Part shown: piece by piece, positions 1 to 8,475 of the stretch | How positions within the stretch are numbered: position 1 is the first letter of the stretch | Layout of the letters: each line of letters begins with the position of its first letter | Source: Udaeobacter sp025935755 | GTDB taxonomy: Bacteria > Verrucomicrobiota > Verrucomicrobiia > Chthoniobacterales > UBA10450 | DNA: 64,000 bases | Assembly: GCA_036278715.1 (NCBI GenBank) | Contig: DASUKN010000021.1 | Span: forward strand, 1-64,000 | Direction of reading: 5' to 3' | Translations under genes and position numbers: made by a program | Notes under the pieces: generated by a model | The model's input: the letters and a program-made list of their open reading frames with translations, nothing else | Database searches by the model: none | What the model was told of the DNA's origin: nothing

Positions 1-119
1 TCCCAAAAGGACGCGCAATCGTAATCCCAATGAGCGACAGGACACGCGGCCACGGCAGTCACACGATAGCGGTGTTATGGAAAGACGAGTTGATGAAGTT
101 GCTCGGCGAAAGCAGATGA
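1..119 (+). CDS. C-terminal end of an alpha/beta-hydrolase, homoserine O-acetyltransferase-like (partial)
   Basis: An open frame runs in from the left edge (codons start at base 3) and stops at TGA 117-119. The last 38 residues include IPMSDRTRGHGSHT followed by WKDELMKLLGES. This pattern (a strand, then TRGHGTHT with the catalytic histidine, then a final helix with W-K/Q) is what I know from the C-termini of MetX-like alpha/beta-hydrolases. The enzyme class would be an O-acyltransferase or esterase using a Ser-Asp-His triad; only the His part is visible. Convergent with the next gene. The specific substrate cannot be told from this fragment. Confidence 0.6.
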   Translation, partial: PKGRAIVIPMSDRTRGHGSHTIAVLWKDELMKLLGESR

Positions 120-136
120 CATCACTACTCCGAAGA

Positions 137-856
137 TCATAACGCAGATCCTTTTGGCAGGTCTTTACTCGGTAGTTTTCCGAACTTGGCTTCCATGCCG
201 TTTTCGATCCTTTGCTTCTTGATGCTTGCCTTTTCGTTCTTGAGAGTGACGAGCAGCTTTGTCATGCCGTCGTTTACGGCCTTGTTTGCGGCGTCCCATT
301 CGGACTTCGGCTTAAATGTCACGCGCGGATAAATTTTTGTTAGGTCGGGCACGGTTCTCCCTTCTTTCTGCACTCTCTCGATAATCGGGATCAACTGATC
401 GATATCGCCGAAGGCGTATCCGTTGATGTATGGGCCGACCAACTGTTGAAAAGCATTCTGTGCCTGGAACAGTTCGAACCCGGGTGCGCCCATGCTGCCC
501 ATCTTCTCTTGATCGATCAGACTCCCGAAGAGACGGCCGCGATATTGCGCGGAATAAAACCAGTAAATTGATTCCTTCCTGTAACCGAGATCGTAAAGGC
601 GAATGGCGGCGACGTATGTCTCGGGGAAATTAAGCGTGTCCCACGACTTTTTCATTTTCGCGATAGTCGCCAGAAATTCCGGTTCGTTCTTTGCCGCCAA
701 ACCGCTGCTGAACGGGCCGACCTCAATCGTCGGCCCTTTGGAGTTGTAGTACGGCGTGATGTACACGTCGATGTGAGCGGGATCAGAAATGATTTGGGCG
801 CGGGCGAGAGCGGCCGAACCAATGAACGCGAGCAGAGTAATTTGATTGAATTTCAT
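137..856 (-). CDS. secreted protein of unknown function
   Basis: 239 residues with an N-terminal signal peptide (hydrophobic stretch to about residue 20, ending ALARAQ, a good signal peptidase I site). The mature part is mixed alpha/beta and moderately charged, with no cysteines and no membrane segment after the signal, so it is probably periplasmic. A motif around residues 95-105 (KESIYWFYSAQYRGR) recalls small secreted proteins annotated only as hypothetical in related bacteria. The C-terminal quarter is lysine-rich and probably helical. It stands alone, convergent with the hydrolase fragment at the left edge. I do not recognise a function. Confidence 0.7.
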   Translation of the reverse strand: MKFNQITLLAFIGSAALARAQIISDPAHIDVYITPYYNSKGPTIEVGPFSSGLAAKNEPEFLATIAKMKKSWDTLNFPETYVAAIRLYDLGYRKESIYWFYSAQYRGRLFGSLIDQEKMGSMGAPGFELFQAQNAFQQLVGPYINGYAFGDIDQLIPIIERVQKEGRTVPDLTKIYPRVTFKPKSEWDAANKAVNDGMTKLLVTLKNEKASIKKQRIENGMEAKFGKLPSKDLPKGSAL

Positions 857-960
857 ATTGGGGCAGAACTCATCTCATAAATAGGGAACGAGTGCGTTGC
901 CAGACATTTCGACGCTACGGCAAGGCGCGGGGATGGAGAATATCACCAGCACATCCCACC

Positions 961-1323
961 GACCGAAAATGCTGTAGCCGCATCGCTCCGTCGAGGCGCA
1001 TCACGTTGCCTCGAGCACGGCGACAGAGCGCCGTGGCGACACCCGAGCACAGCGTCGAGATCAGAACCGACCGAAAATGCTGTAGCCGCCTCGCTCCGTT
1101 GAGGCGCATCGCGTTGCCTCGAGCACGGCGACAGCGCGCCGTGGCTACACCCGAGCACAGCGTCGAGATCAGAACCGACCAAAAATGCTGTAGGCGCCTC
1201 GCTCCGTTGGAGGGGCATCACATTGCCTCGTGCACGGCGACGGAGCGCCGTGGCTACACCGGAGCCTCGTGCACGGCGACGGAGCGCCGTGGCTACACCG
1301 GAGCACAGCGTCGAGATCATAAC
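961..1323. repeat. tandem array of a 108-bp repeat with an internal 39-bp duplication
   Basis: Units start at 961, 1069 and 1177, each with GACCGAAAATGC or GACCAAAAATGC. The first two are 108 bp. The third is 147 bp because 39 bp (1226-1264) are repeated exactly at 1265-1303. Each unit holds two hairpins (GCCTC...GAGGC and CACGGCG...CGCCGTG) enclosed by TGTAGCC...GGCTACA. Both period lengths are multiples of three, so frames stay open across the array on both strands, but the translations are Arg/Cys-rich and look like non-coding shadows. The array fills most of the gene-free stretch 857-1365; I see nothing else there. Confidence 0.9.
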
Positions 1324-1365
1324 GACAACTGTATTCACCCGCGAAATTTGGTACACACAGGCCTG

Positions 1366-2121
1366 ATGAAGTCACTTTGGCGCAAACATCTGATCATTTG
1401 CCTGGTTCTTGGGTTGCTGGCGATTCCGATCTATTTCCTGGATCGAACGTTGCTCAGCGGTGGAGGCGGCAACTGGATCAACCTGGATTTTAGAGGCCTG
1501 ATCTTTTGGACTTACGTGATAGTGGTCGCTGTCGAGGTCGTCGTAGGTTCCATTGCGATCCTTTCATTTCCGAAGGCACGAGCATGGTGGATCCATTTGG
1601 GGTCGATGGTCCTTGCGGTGATTCTGTTCATCACCGGAGTCGCCGTTTACGGAAAAGTACGCCGCGTATCTGCCGCCAACGAATACCGAACGATGATGGC
1701 CAAGCGCAGAGCTCTTGTGAATGTGATCGAACTCAAGGGTTGGTGGTATGTCCCCGATGAGAATCATCCAGCCGAGATCCGCGTCAACGTTGTTACCCAT
1801 CAAGCAGGCCGCTTTGCGGGAAATGTAACTGGCGAACACACACATCCGTCAGGGTCATTGGCAATGATTTTCGAATCCGCCGGCGGACCGGAGAACCAAC
1901 GTCACGTGCGTGACGGAGAGGATTTCACGTATGCGTTTCCGTTGAAGTTTCTGAACGAAGGTCACGCCGATGATGTGCGCATTACGTTGTATCTTTTTAA
2001 AGCGCCGCATGGACCTGACACCGGCGACATCACAAAAATCTTTATCAAATCGCCGCAACGCGATGATGACGGGGAATATTTCTACGGCGCGCTGCCGCCA
2101 CCTTCGCAAGCAGGCAAGTGA
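1366..2121 (+). CDS. membrane protein with C-terminal soluble domain, unknown function
   Basis: Start chosen at ATG 1366 (MKSLWRKHLII...), just after the tandem repeat array; a longer reading frame exists upstream only because the repeat unit is a multiple of three. The 251-residue product has three predicted membrane helices: about residues 8-27, 45-68 and 76-97. A soluble domain of about 150 residues follows, containing a possible metal-binding GEHTHPSG motif and a beta-rich region (IRVNVVTHQ, FTYAFPLKF, VRITLYLF). No family is recognised. The gene stands alone between the repeat array and two small minus-strand genes. Confidence 0.65.
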   Translation: MKSLWRKHLIICLVLGLLAIPIYFLDRTLLSGGGGNWINLDFRGLIFWTYVIVVAVEVVVGSIAILSFPKARAWWIHLGSMVLAVILFITGVAVYGKVRRVSAANEYRTMMAKRRALVNVIELKGWWYVPDENHPAEIRVNVVTHQAGRFAGNVTGEHTHPSGSLAMIFESAGGPENQRHVRDGEDFTYAFPLKFLNEGHADDVRITLYLFKAPHGPDTGDITKIFIKSPQRDDDGEYFYGALPPPSQAGK

Positions 2122-2303
2122 TTGCTGGAAATCTCCGGGGAGCGACGCGCCGCGCGTGCACTCGTCGGCGCCACCACCGATCAGGAGACTGGAGTCACCA
2201 CCATGAGAAATCCTCGGATCGCCACCTCTCTGCAGAGGAGCTCGGCGAGGGCAGGGGAACTCAGCACCCGACGGCGCGTGCGCTCCCCAGAGATCGAGTC
2301 ACC

Positions 2304-2501
2304 CTAGCTGTGACGATTGTGATCGTAAGAGATACCTGGGTCTTGTCGTATCAAGACATTCAGCGTTTCCATGAGGCGCGCCTCGTAAGAATCACACAGG
2401 GGAGATTCGCCGTCGGGCTGGATCCATTCGGGGTGTTGAATCCGCAGGTCATCGTGAATCTGTTTCCGCAGGTCTGCGTACGTGTGAAGTTGGTGAAACA
2501 T
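2304..2501 (-). CDS. small conserved-looking cytoplasmic protein (65 aa)
   Basis: The frame encodes MFHQLHTYADLRKQIHDDLR... with a WIQPDGESPLCDSYEARL segment. Composition is that of a real folded protein: helical, mixed charges, one cysteine, no low complexity. It has no signal peptide or membrane segment. It lies 16 bp downstream of another small minus-strand gene (2518-2697), so the two are probably co-transcribed. I know no function; the assignment as a gene rests on composition and context. Confidence 0.5.
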   Translation of the reverse strand: MFHQLHTYADLRKQIHDDLRIQHPEWIQPDGESPLCDSYEARLMETLNVLIRQDPGISYDHNRHS

Positions 2502-2517
2502 AACACGGCTCCATTCC

Positions 2518-2697
2518 TTATTTCGGTGCCGCAGCTATTGCGTGAGCAGCCAACATAATTGGCCATACAGCTGCGAAAATAATGGTTCCCGACGCAATGA
2601 GCTCGGATAGACAATCGGGCTGTGATCTGTAGGCATACCGATCAGTTAAGAAACGAGAGAGACGAACCAGCATCGAGCGAGGGACTTCATTGTTCAT
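2518..2697 (-). CDS. small single-span membrane protein (59 aa)
   Basis: Start placed at ATG 2697 (MNNEVPRSMLV...); an alternative ATG lies five codons upstream at 2712. The N-terminal half is basic and amphipathic (RLSRFLTDRYAYRSQ), and the C-terminal 25 residues are hydrophobic (SGTIIFAAVWPIMLAAHAIA), consistent with a tail-anchored or single-span inner-membrane peptide. It precedes the 65-residue gene at 2304-2501 and probably shares its transcript. Function unknown. Confidence 0.4.
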   Translation of the reverse strand: MNNEVPRSMLVRLSRFLTDRYAYRSQPDCLSELIASGTIIFAAVWPIMLAAHAIAAAPK

Positions 2698-2875
2698 GTC
2701 ATAAATAGACACGCTTCTAATGCCGGGCGTTTAACGGGAAAAGTGACGTTTCTGTCACCTCGAACAGCGACGGCCATCCGTGGAGGGGAATCGCCGATCG
2801 TTACGTTGAATCAAAAAGTGACGGGTTCCCAGCCGTCAAATTTTGACTTCGCTTCGTTCTTTCCCGGACTGCGAC

Positions 2876-3097
2876 TTACTCGCCGTAATAATATGCGCCG
2901 CCATAGTACCCGTCCCATGGATAAAACGGATAATAATCCGGCGCGTAATAAGTATTAAATTTCGCTTCCGGCGAGTGATTGAAATTGTTGGCGTAACGAA
3001 CATCAGCACAGCCGCCAGACAGCCCTGCGAAAATCGCGGCGCCGATCAATAATAAGATCGTTGCCAGATGCCGGCCGTTTTTCCGTTTAGCTGCCAC
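2876..3097 (-). CDS. small tyrosine/glycine-rich lipoprotein
   Basis: 73 residues. A basic N-terminus and a hydrophobic segment end in LSGGC, a typical lipobox with the cysteine at about residue 30, so the product should be lipidated by Lgt and cleaved by LspA. The remaining 40 residues are rich in Tyr, Gly, Pro and Asn (APDYYPFYPWDGYYGGAYYY). It resembles the next gene at 3219-3512 in layout, and the pair may come from a duplication or belong to one family of aromatic surface lipoproteins. Function unknown. Confidence 0.65.
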   Translation of the reverse strand: MAAKRKNGRHLATILLLIGAAIFAGLSGGCADVRYANNFNHSPEAKFNTYYAPDYYPFYPWDGYYGGAYYYGE

Positions 3098-3218
3098 GCG
3101 TTTGGGGCGCTCATTTGACGGGAGCGCTTTTACAAACGCAAGCTAAAAATAAAAACGCATCGGCACGTCCGCTAATCATTGCGGAGCACCGATGCGTTAG
3201 CCAACTGCGCGTCGCGAA

Positions 3219-3512
3219 TTAATACCAGTCGCCGTAAACGGTCCTTGCGCGGTAGTAGCGCGGACCATAGGCGTCGTTATAACGCACACCGGAGCGCACG
3301 ACCGTCGTACTGTAGGCCGGTTCGTAGTATGAATACCCGTACGGGTTGTAATATGAGTATCCGGTATAGTATCCGGAGGGATAATAACCCCCATCGTATG
3401 CCGTCACGTATGGACTTTCTGCACATCCGCCTAGAAAAGCTGTGACCAGGCCTGCGCAAAGAATCGACAGTAACACTGGAACGCGACGCTTGGATTTGTT
3501 TATTGTGTTCAT
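3219..3512 (-). CDS. tyrosine/glycine-rich lipoprotein
   Basis: 97 residues with a basic start, a hydrophobic helix and the lipobox FLGGC at about residue 30. The mature part is dominated by Tyr-Gly-Ser-Pro repeats (GGYYPSGYYTGYSYYNPYGY), ending RTVYGDWY. It lies upstream of the similar lipoprotein at 2876-3097, with 121 bp between them, on the same strand. Such Tyr-rich chains are usually unstructured and may stick to the envelope or matrix; that is inference. No enzyme domain is visible. Confidence 0.65.
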   Translation of the reverse strand: MNTINKSKRRVPVLLSILCAGLVTAFLGGCAESPYVTAYDGGYYPSGYYTGYSYYNPYGYSYYEPAYSTTVVRSGVRYNDAYGPRYYRARTVYGDWY

Positions 3513-3678
3513 CCGATAACCCCTTTCGTTGATTTCCCTTTGCTGTACGATTCGAATCCGACGTCCTGATCGGTCGCCGGATTGCGCAAATCAACGGAAC
3601 CATTTGAACTGCGGCGACATACGGACGCATTTCAAACTATTTTGCATGAAATGCGGTGTTCGGTATTTTCAGCGGCGC

Positions 3679-5382
3679 ATGAGACGAAAGTTGTTCTGGT
3701 TCGCTGCGTTCCTCACGATTGTGTTCACCGTGTCTGCAAGTCCGCAGCCGGCCTCATCGACATCCGGGGCGAATTTCGACGTGATCATTCGCAACGGCAC
3801 AGTTTACGACGGCACCGGCGGCGAAGCGCGACGGGCCGACGTTGCCATTCGAGGTGATCGAATAGTCGGCATTGGAGATTACAAGTCCGCAAAAGCGAAC
3901 ACCGTCATCGATGCAAAGGGACTCGCCGTTGCGCCGGGTTTCATCAACATGCTTTCGTGGTCGACGGAGTCGCTGATTCAGGATGGCCGGTCACAGAGTG
4001 AAATCCGGCAGGGCGTCACGACCGAGATCATGGGCGAAGGCGAGTCGATGGGCCCGGTGAACGATCGCGTACGCGAGAACAAAATTCGCCAGCAGACTGA
4101 CATCAAATACGACATACCATGGAATACGCTGGCGGAATATTTGCAGTACCTCGAAAAGCGCGGTGTGTCGTGCAACGTAGCCTCTTTCGTCGGTGCAACG
4201 ACGATTCGGGAATACGTTATCGGATCAGAAGATAAACAACCAACCCCGGAGCAGCTTGATGAAATGCGCGACCTGGTACGGAAGGAAATGGAAGCCGGCG
4301 CGCTCGGGATCGGCACTTCACTGATTTATCCGCCGGCGTTTTACGCAAAAACCGAAGAACTGATCGAGCTATGTAAGGTCGCGGCCAAATATCAGGGCAA
4401 ATATATTTCGCATATGCGCAGCGAAGGAAATCAATTATTCGAAGCGCTTGACGAGCTGGTGCGGATCGCACGCGAATCCAAGATTCCGGCCGAGCTGTAT
4501 CACATCAAAGCCGCGGGCAAAAAAAACTGGCCGAAAGAAGACGAACTGCTCGCGCGAATTGAACGCGCGCAAAAAGATGGTCTCAAGATCACAGCCGACA
4601 TGTACACGTACACCGCTGCCGGGACAGGGCTCGATGCCTGTTTGCCGCCGTGGACGCAAGACGGTGGGTACCCGGAGCTGTTCAAACGGCTGCGTGACCC
4701 GGCGACGCGCGAGAAAATCAAAGCGGAAGTCCAGGTCGACAGCGACAAATGGGAAAACCTTTATCTCATGGCCGGTTCGCCGGAAAAAATTCTGCTGGTC
4801 GGATTCAAGTCAGAAAAGCTAAAGCCGTTAACGGGCAAAACGCTCGCTGAAGTTGCGAAGATGCGGGGAAAAGATCCGATCGATACGGCCATGGATTTGA
4901 TCGCGGAAGACGAATCACGGATAAGCACGGTCTATTACGTGATGTCCGAAGAGAACGTGAAAAAAGAATTACGAAAGCCGTGGATTTCCTTTGGTTCCGA
5001 TGAAGCGTCGCAAGCGCCCGAGCCGCCCTTCACGAAATCGAATCCGCATCCGCGCGCGTACGGAAATTTTGTGCGCGTCCTCGGCAAGTATGTGCGCGAC
5101 GAAAAAGTGCTTCCAATGAGCGACGCTATTCACCGTTTGAGCGGGCTGCCGGCGACTAATCTCGGACTGGATCACCGCGGATTCCTCAAGGAAGGAATGT
5201 TCGCGGACGTAGTGGTGTTCGATCCGAAGACCATCACAGATCACGCTACATTTGATAAGCCGCATCAATACGCGACGGGAATGAAACACGTATTTGTGAA
5301 CGGTATTCAGGTGATCAAAGACGGTGAGCACACCGGAGCGAAACCAGGTCGCGCGTTGTGGGGCCCGGGTAAACTGAAGTAA
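3679..5382 (+). CDS. secreted amidohydrolase, N-acyl-D-amino-acid deacylase (D-aminoacylase) family
   Basis: Start taken at ATG 3679, giving 567 residues that begin with a signal peptide (MRRKLFWFAAFLTIVFTVSAS). The fold is that of the amidohydrolase superfamily: the N-terminal small barrel starts FDVIIRNGTVYDGTGG, and the TIM barrel holds KYISHMRSEG and ELYHIKAAGKKNW, whose histidines match the metal-binding histidines of D-aminoacylase, followed by FGSDEASQAP with the catalytic aspartate. The C-terminal part has the typical LSGLPATNLGL and GMFADVVVFDP strings. Oddly, the usual HxH after PGFI is replaced by NMLSWSTE, and the Cys of the GNCG segment is replaced in GEGESMGP, so metal binding must differ from the studied enzymes. 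Likely substrate: N-acylated D-amino acids or related peptides in the periplasm. Confidence 0.8.
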   Translation: MRRKLFWFAAFLTIVFTVSASPQPASSTSGANFDVIIRNGTVYDGTGGEARRADVAIRGDRIVGIGDYKSAKANTVIDAKGLAVAPGFINMLSWSTESLIQDGRSQSEIRQGVTTEIMGEGESMGPVNDRVRENKIRQQTDIKYDIPWNTLAEYLQYLEKRGVSCNVASFVGATTIREYVIGSEDKQPTPEQLDEMRDLVRKEMEAGALGIGTSLIYPPAFYAKTEELIELCKVAAKYQGKYISHMRSEGNQLFEALDELVRIARESKIPAELYHIKAAGKKNWPKEDELLARIERAQKDGLKITADMYTYTAAGTGLDACLPPWTQDGGYPELFKRLRDPATREKIKAEVQVDSDKWENLYLMAGSPEKILLVGFKSEKLKPLTGKTLAEVAKMRGKDPIDTAMDLIAEDESRISTVYYVMSEENVKKELRKPWISFGSDEASQAPEPPFTKSNPHPRAYGNFVRVLGKYVRDEKVLPMSDAIHRLSGLPATNLGLDHRGFLKEGMFADVVVFDPKTITDHATFDKPHQYATGMKHVFVNGIQVIKDGEHTGAKPGRALWGPGKLK

Positions 5383-5577
5383 CGCCGTCGCGAAAGAGAC
5401 ACGCAAAGGCGAACCCCAAGCCGTTATATCTCTGAGCCGTCGTCTTCGTCAGGATTCTGGAGATCGAAAATGCCTGGAAGCAGGGCGAGGAGGAGAACCA
5501 TGGCGAGGATGCCGCGAAACGCATGACCCCGTTTGGGTATTGAAAACGCAGCGTGTGAAGTGGAAGTTTCCTTTCCG

Positions 5578-5988
5578 ATGGATCCGATCAAGAGCATCAA
5601 ATTACGCTGGCTTCAAGATGCGTTGCACGATGTCAGCTATGAATTGTCGCGTTCGCAATTTTCCAGGTTTGCGCCGCAGGCGTGGCGTCCCGCAATCAAC
5701 GCATATCGATGCGACACCTGCATTCGCATCTGTGTTGATCTCGCGGGAGTCGATCGTTCGCGGATCGATCTCACCGTAGAGCCGCGGCGGCTGGTGATTC
5801 GCGGCACGCGTGAGCTTCCGGAGCCGAGTGGTGATGAAGGATGCGCCAGGCAATTACTCGCCATGGAAATCGATTACGGCCCATTCGAACGCGAGCTCAC
5901 GTTTCCGGTCGACGTGGAAATCGACCACGCACACGCTGAGCAGCGTAACGGGTTGCTCTGGATTTCGCTGCCGGTAAAAGACTCATGA
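5578..5988 (+). CDS. small heat shock protein, Hsp20/alpha-crystallin family
   Basis: 136 residues from ATG 5578; a TTG at 5533 would add 15 residues and cannot be excluded. The alpha-crystallin core spans about residues 40-130: AYRCDTCIRICVDLAGVDRS, then LTVEPRRLVIRGTRE, then the GPFERELTFPVDVE strand and the final NGLLWISLPV strand. Hsp20 proteins form oligomers that hold unfolding proteins without ATP. The stop overlaps the lon start (ATGA, 5985-5988), so translation is coupled: a holding chaperone and an ATP-dependent protease made together. Two cysteines (CDTC) in the first strand are unusual for the family. Confidence 0.85.
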   Translation: MDPIKSIKLRWLQDALHDVSYELSRSQFSRFAPQAWRPAINAYRCDTCIRICVDLAGVDRSRIDLTVEPRRLVIRGTRELPEPSGDEGCARQLLAMEIDYGPFERELTFPVDVEIDHAHAEQRNGLLWISLPVKDS

Positions 5989-8447
5989 GCACGGAAAAAC
6001 TTAAAGCATTGCAATCTGGCATGGATTCCAAGCCAACCAGCCAGGCGACCATCCCGCTTGGCGTGGATGAAAGCCGCACGCCCCGAATCCCCGAAGAGCT
6101 TTCCATTCTGCCGGTGCGGGGATTTGTCATTTTCCCGGGAACGGTTATCCCGCTAAATGTTCAGCGGGCAGCGTCGCTCAAGCTGCTCGATGAGACTCTC
6201 CCGCGCACGAAAGTGATCGGGCTATTGACCCAGCGCGATGAGACGAAAGAGGATCCCACGCCGCAGGAGATGTATTCGGTCGGGACCGCCGCGCTAGTGC
6301 TCAAACTTGTCAGGCAATCAGAAGACAACGTGCTTGTAATCGTGCAGGGATTGCATCGTTTTTCGCTGCGCAAGATCGTGGCAACCAGCCCGTTTCTGCG
6401 GGCCGAAGTCGATCTACCCCAATCAATCCTTCCATCGCCGAGCAAGGAATGGGAAGCCACCTTCCGGAACTTGCGTGATTCAGCGACGCGCTTGTTCGAG
6501 CTGACTCCGGATGCGCCGGAACAGGCGCGCATGATGATCATGAACATCGAGTATCCCGAGCAGCTCGCGGATTTTCTCGCACCAAACCTCAACATCGATA
6601 TTGCGCAAAAACAGGCATTACTCGAAGAGCTCGATGTTGAAAAAAGGGTGCGGGCCGTGCAACAACACATCTCGGCACAGCTCGAGATAGCCGGGATCCA
6701 GCAGCGATTACAAAAAGATGTCGCGTCGCAATTTTCCGACGCACAGCGGCGCGCCTATCTCCGTTCACAGCTCAAAGCCATCCAGCATGAACTGGGTGAG
6801 ACGGACGGCGGCAGCGAGGAACAGGCGCAACAGCTGCGCACGCGTCTGCAGGAAGCGGATCCGCCGGAAGAAGTGATGAAACAGGCGGAGCGCGAATTGA
6901 AGCGACTCGATTTTATTCCGCCGGCGAGTCCGGAGTTTTCGGTGATCGTAAGTTATATCGAGATCATTGCCGATCTGCCGTGGAATAAGTTTAGCAAGGA
7001 CAATCTCGATCTTGATCAGGCGCAGCAAGTGCTCGATCGCGACCACTACGATCTGGAAAAAGTAAAGAAGCGGCTGATCGAATATCTGGCGGTGCGGAAA
7101 CTCAATCCGCAGGGACACGGCGCGATTCTCTGTTTTCTTGGACCTCCCGGCGTCGGCAAAACCAGTCTGGGCCAATCGATCGCCGATGCGCTCGGCCGCA
7201 AATTTGTGCGGATCAGTCTCGGCGGAATGCGCGATGAAGCGGAGATTCGCGGTCACCGCCGCACGTACATCGGGTCGATGCCAGGGCGGATCATTCAAGA
7301 ATTGCGCCGCTGTGGCACGCGTAATCCCGTGTTCATGCTCGACGAGATCGACAAAATCGGTGCGGACTTTCGCGGAGATCCTGCCAGTGCATTGCTCGAG
7401 GTGCTCGACCCGGCCCAGAATCACGCGTTCGTCGATCGCTACCTGGATGTCCCATTTGACCTTTCGCAGATCATTTTCATTGGCACAGCAAATTACATCG
7501 AAGGGATTCCGGAACCTTTGCGGGACCGGATCGAAGTGATCTCGCTTCCCGGTTACACTGAGCGCGAGAAGCTCGAGATCGCCAAACGTTATCTTCTCCC
7601 GCGTCAGTTGCAGGAAAACGGACTGAAGCCGGAGCAATGCGAGTTCCAGGAGGAGGCGATCCGCGGCGTTATTAATGATTACACCCATGAAGCAGGCGTG
7701 CGCGAGCTAGAACGGCAAATCGGTGCGATTTGTCGCGGTGTTGCCGCGCAGGTTGCGCGGGGAAAAACCGAACATGTAACGGTCACGCCGGAGGTTGTGC
7801 GCGAAATGCTCGGCCCTGCGAAATATGTTCGCGAAACGAAGCTCAAGACGAGCAAACCTGGTGTAGTCACCGGACTCGCTTACACGCCTCAAGGCGGCGA
7901 GGTGTTGCACATAGAGGCAACTCGTTACCCCGGCAAAGGAAACATTACGCTTACCGGACAAATCGGAAACGTCATGAAAGAATCTGTGCAGGCGGCGTTA
8001 AGTCTGGTGCGCAGCCGCGACGGCACGATCGGCGTTAACGCTGATGATTTTCGAAAGATGGACGTGCACGTGCATGTCCCCGCCGGCGCAGTGCCAAAAG
8101 ACGGGCCATCGGCAGGGATCGCAATGTTCACGGCGCTGGCATCACTTTTCAGCGACAGGCCCGTGCGGTCAGATGTTGCGATGACTGGCGAGGTTACTTT
8201 GCGTGGCCTTGTCCTGCCGATCGGCGGATTGAAGGAAAAAAGTCTGGCTGCGATGCGCGCTGGAATTTCCACCATCATCATGCCGAAGCTGAACGAAAAA
8301 GATTTGGTCGAGGTTCCGGAGGAAGCGAAACAGAAACTCAAATTCGTGCTGGTGGACAATGTCGACGAAGTTCTGGCTGCCGCTCTGGAGGAAAGTGGAG
8401 CTGCTTCGTCGGGTTCAGCCAACCGGCGTCAGGTTAATAGAACCTAA
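5985..8447 (+). CDS. lon: ATP-dependent Lon protease
   Basis: 820 residues, a normal length for bacterial LonA. The N-terminal substrate-binding domain starts ELSILPVRGFVIFPGTVIPL. A helical linker follows, then the AAA+ module with Walker A GPPGVGKT at about residue 386 and Walker B VFMLDEIDKIG. The C-terminal S16 protease domain has the catalytic serine at 709 in KDGPSAGIAM and lysine at 752 in LKEKSLAAMRAG, with the same 43-residue spacing as in E. coli Lon. It degrades misfolded and selected regulatory proteins in the cytoplasm. It overlaps the upstream hsp20 gene by 4 bp. The C-terminal tail after residue 800 is Ser/Ala-rich and probably disordered. Confidence 0.97.
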   Translation: MSTEKLKALQSGMDSKPTSQATIPLGVDESRTPRIPEELSILPVRGFVIFPGTVIPLNVQRAASLKLLDETLPRTKVIGLLTQRDETKEDPTPQEMYSVGTAALVLKLVRQSEDNVLVIVQGLHRFSLRKIVATSPFLRAEVDLPQSILPSPSKEWEATFRNLRDSATRLFELTPDAPEQARMMIMNIEYPEQLADFLAPNLNIDIAQKQALLEELDVEKRVRAVQQHISAQLEIAGIQQRLQKDVASQFSDAQRRAYLRSQLKAIQHELGETDGGSEEQAQQLRTRLQEADPPEEVMKQAERELKRLDFIPPASPEFSVIVSYIEIIADLPWNKFSKDNLDLDQAQQVLDRDHYDLEKVKKRLIEYLAVRKLNPQGHGAILCFLGPPGVGKTSLGQSIADALGRKFVRISLGGMRDEAEIRGHRRTYIGSMPGRIIQELRRCGTRNPVFMLDEIDKIGADFRGDPASALLEVLDPAQNHAFVDRYLDVPFDLSQIIFIGTANYIEGIPEPLRDRIEVISLPGYTEREKLEIAKRYLLPRQLQENGLKPEQCEFQEEAIRGVINDYTHEAGVRELERQIGAICRGVAAQVARGKTEHVTVTPEVVREMLGPAKYVRETKLKTSKPGVVTGLAYTPQGGEVLHIEATRYPGKGNITLTGQIGNVMKESVQAALSLVRSRDGTIGVNADDFRKMDVHVHVPAGAVPKDGPSAGIAMFTALASLFSDRPVRSDVAMTGEVTLRGLVLPIGGLKEKSLAAMRAGISTIIMPKLNEKDLVEVPEEAKQKLKFVLVDNVDEVLAAALEESGAASSGSANRRQVNRT

Positions 8448-8475
8448 CGAGCAAACCATGAAATGGCCTTCGGGC

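Noticed and set aside
961..1323. The regular array could be taken for a CRISPR.
   Set aside because: Units are 108 bp and contiguous, with no unique spacers and no cas genes nearby.
892..1365. The plus-strand frame could extend the membrane protein by 158 residues through the tandem repeat.
   Set aside because: The extension is a direct translation of hairpin repeats, Arg/Cys-rich, and only stays open because the periods are multiples of three.
5424..5501. A minus-strand 25-codon frame (MVLLLALLPGIFDLQ...) looked like a tiny membrane peptide.
   Set aside because: No ribosome site, and the protein-like extension upstream runs into the hsp20 gene without an ATG; too weak to annotate.
6765..7688. 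A 307-codon minus-strand frame opposite lon.
   Set aside because: Antisense shadow of the Lon AAA+ domain.
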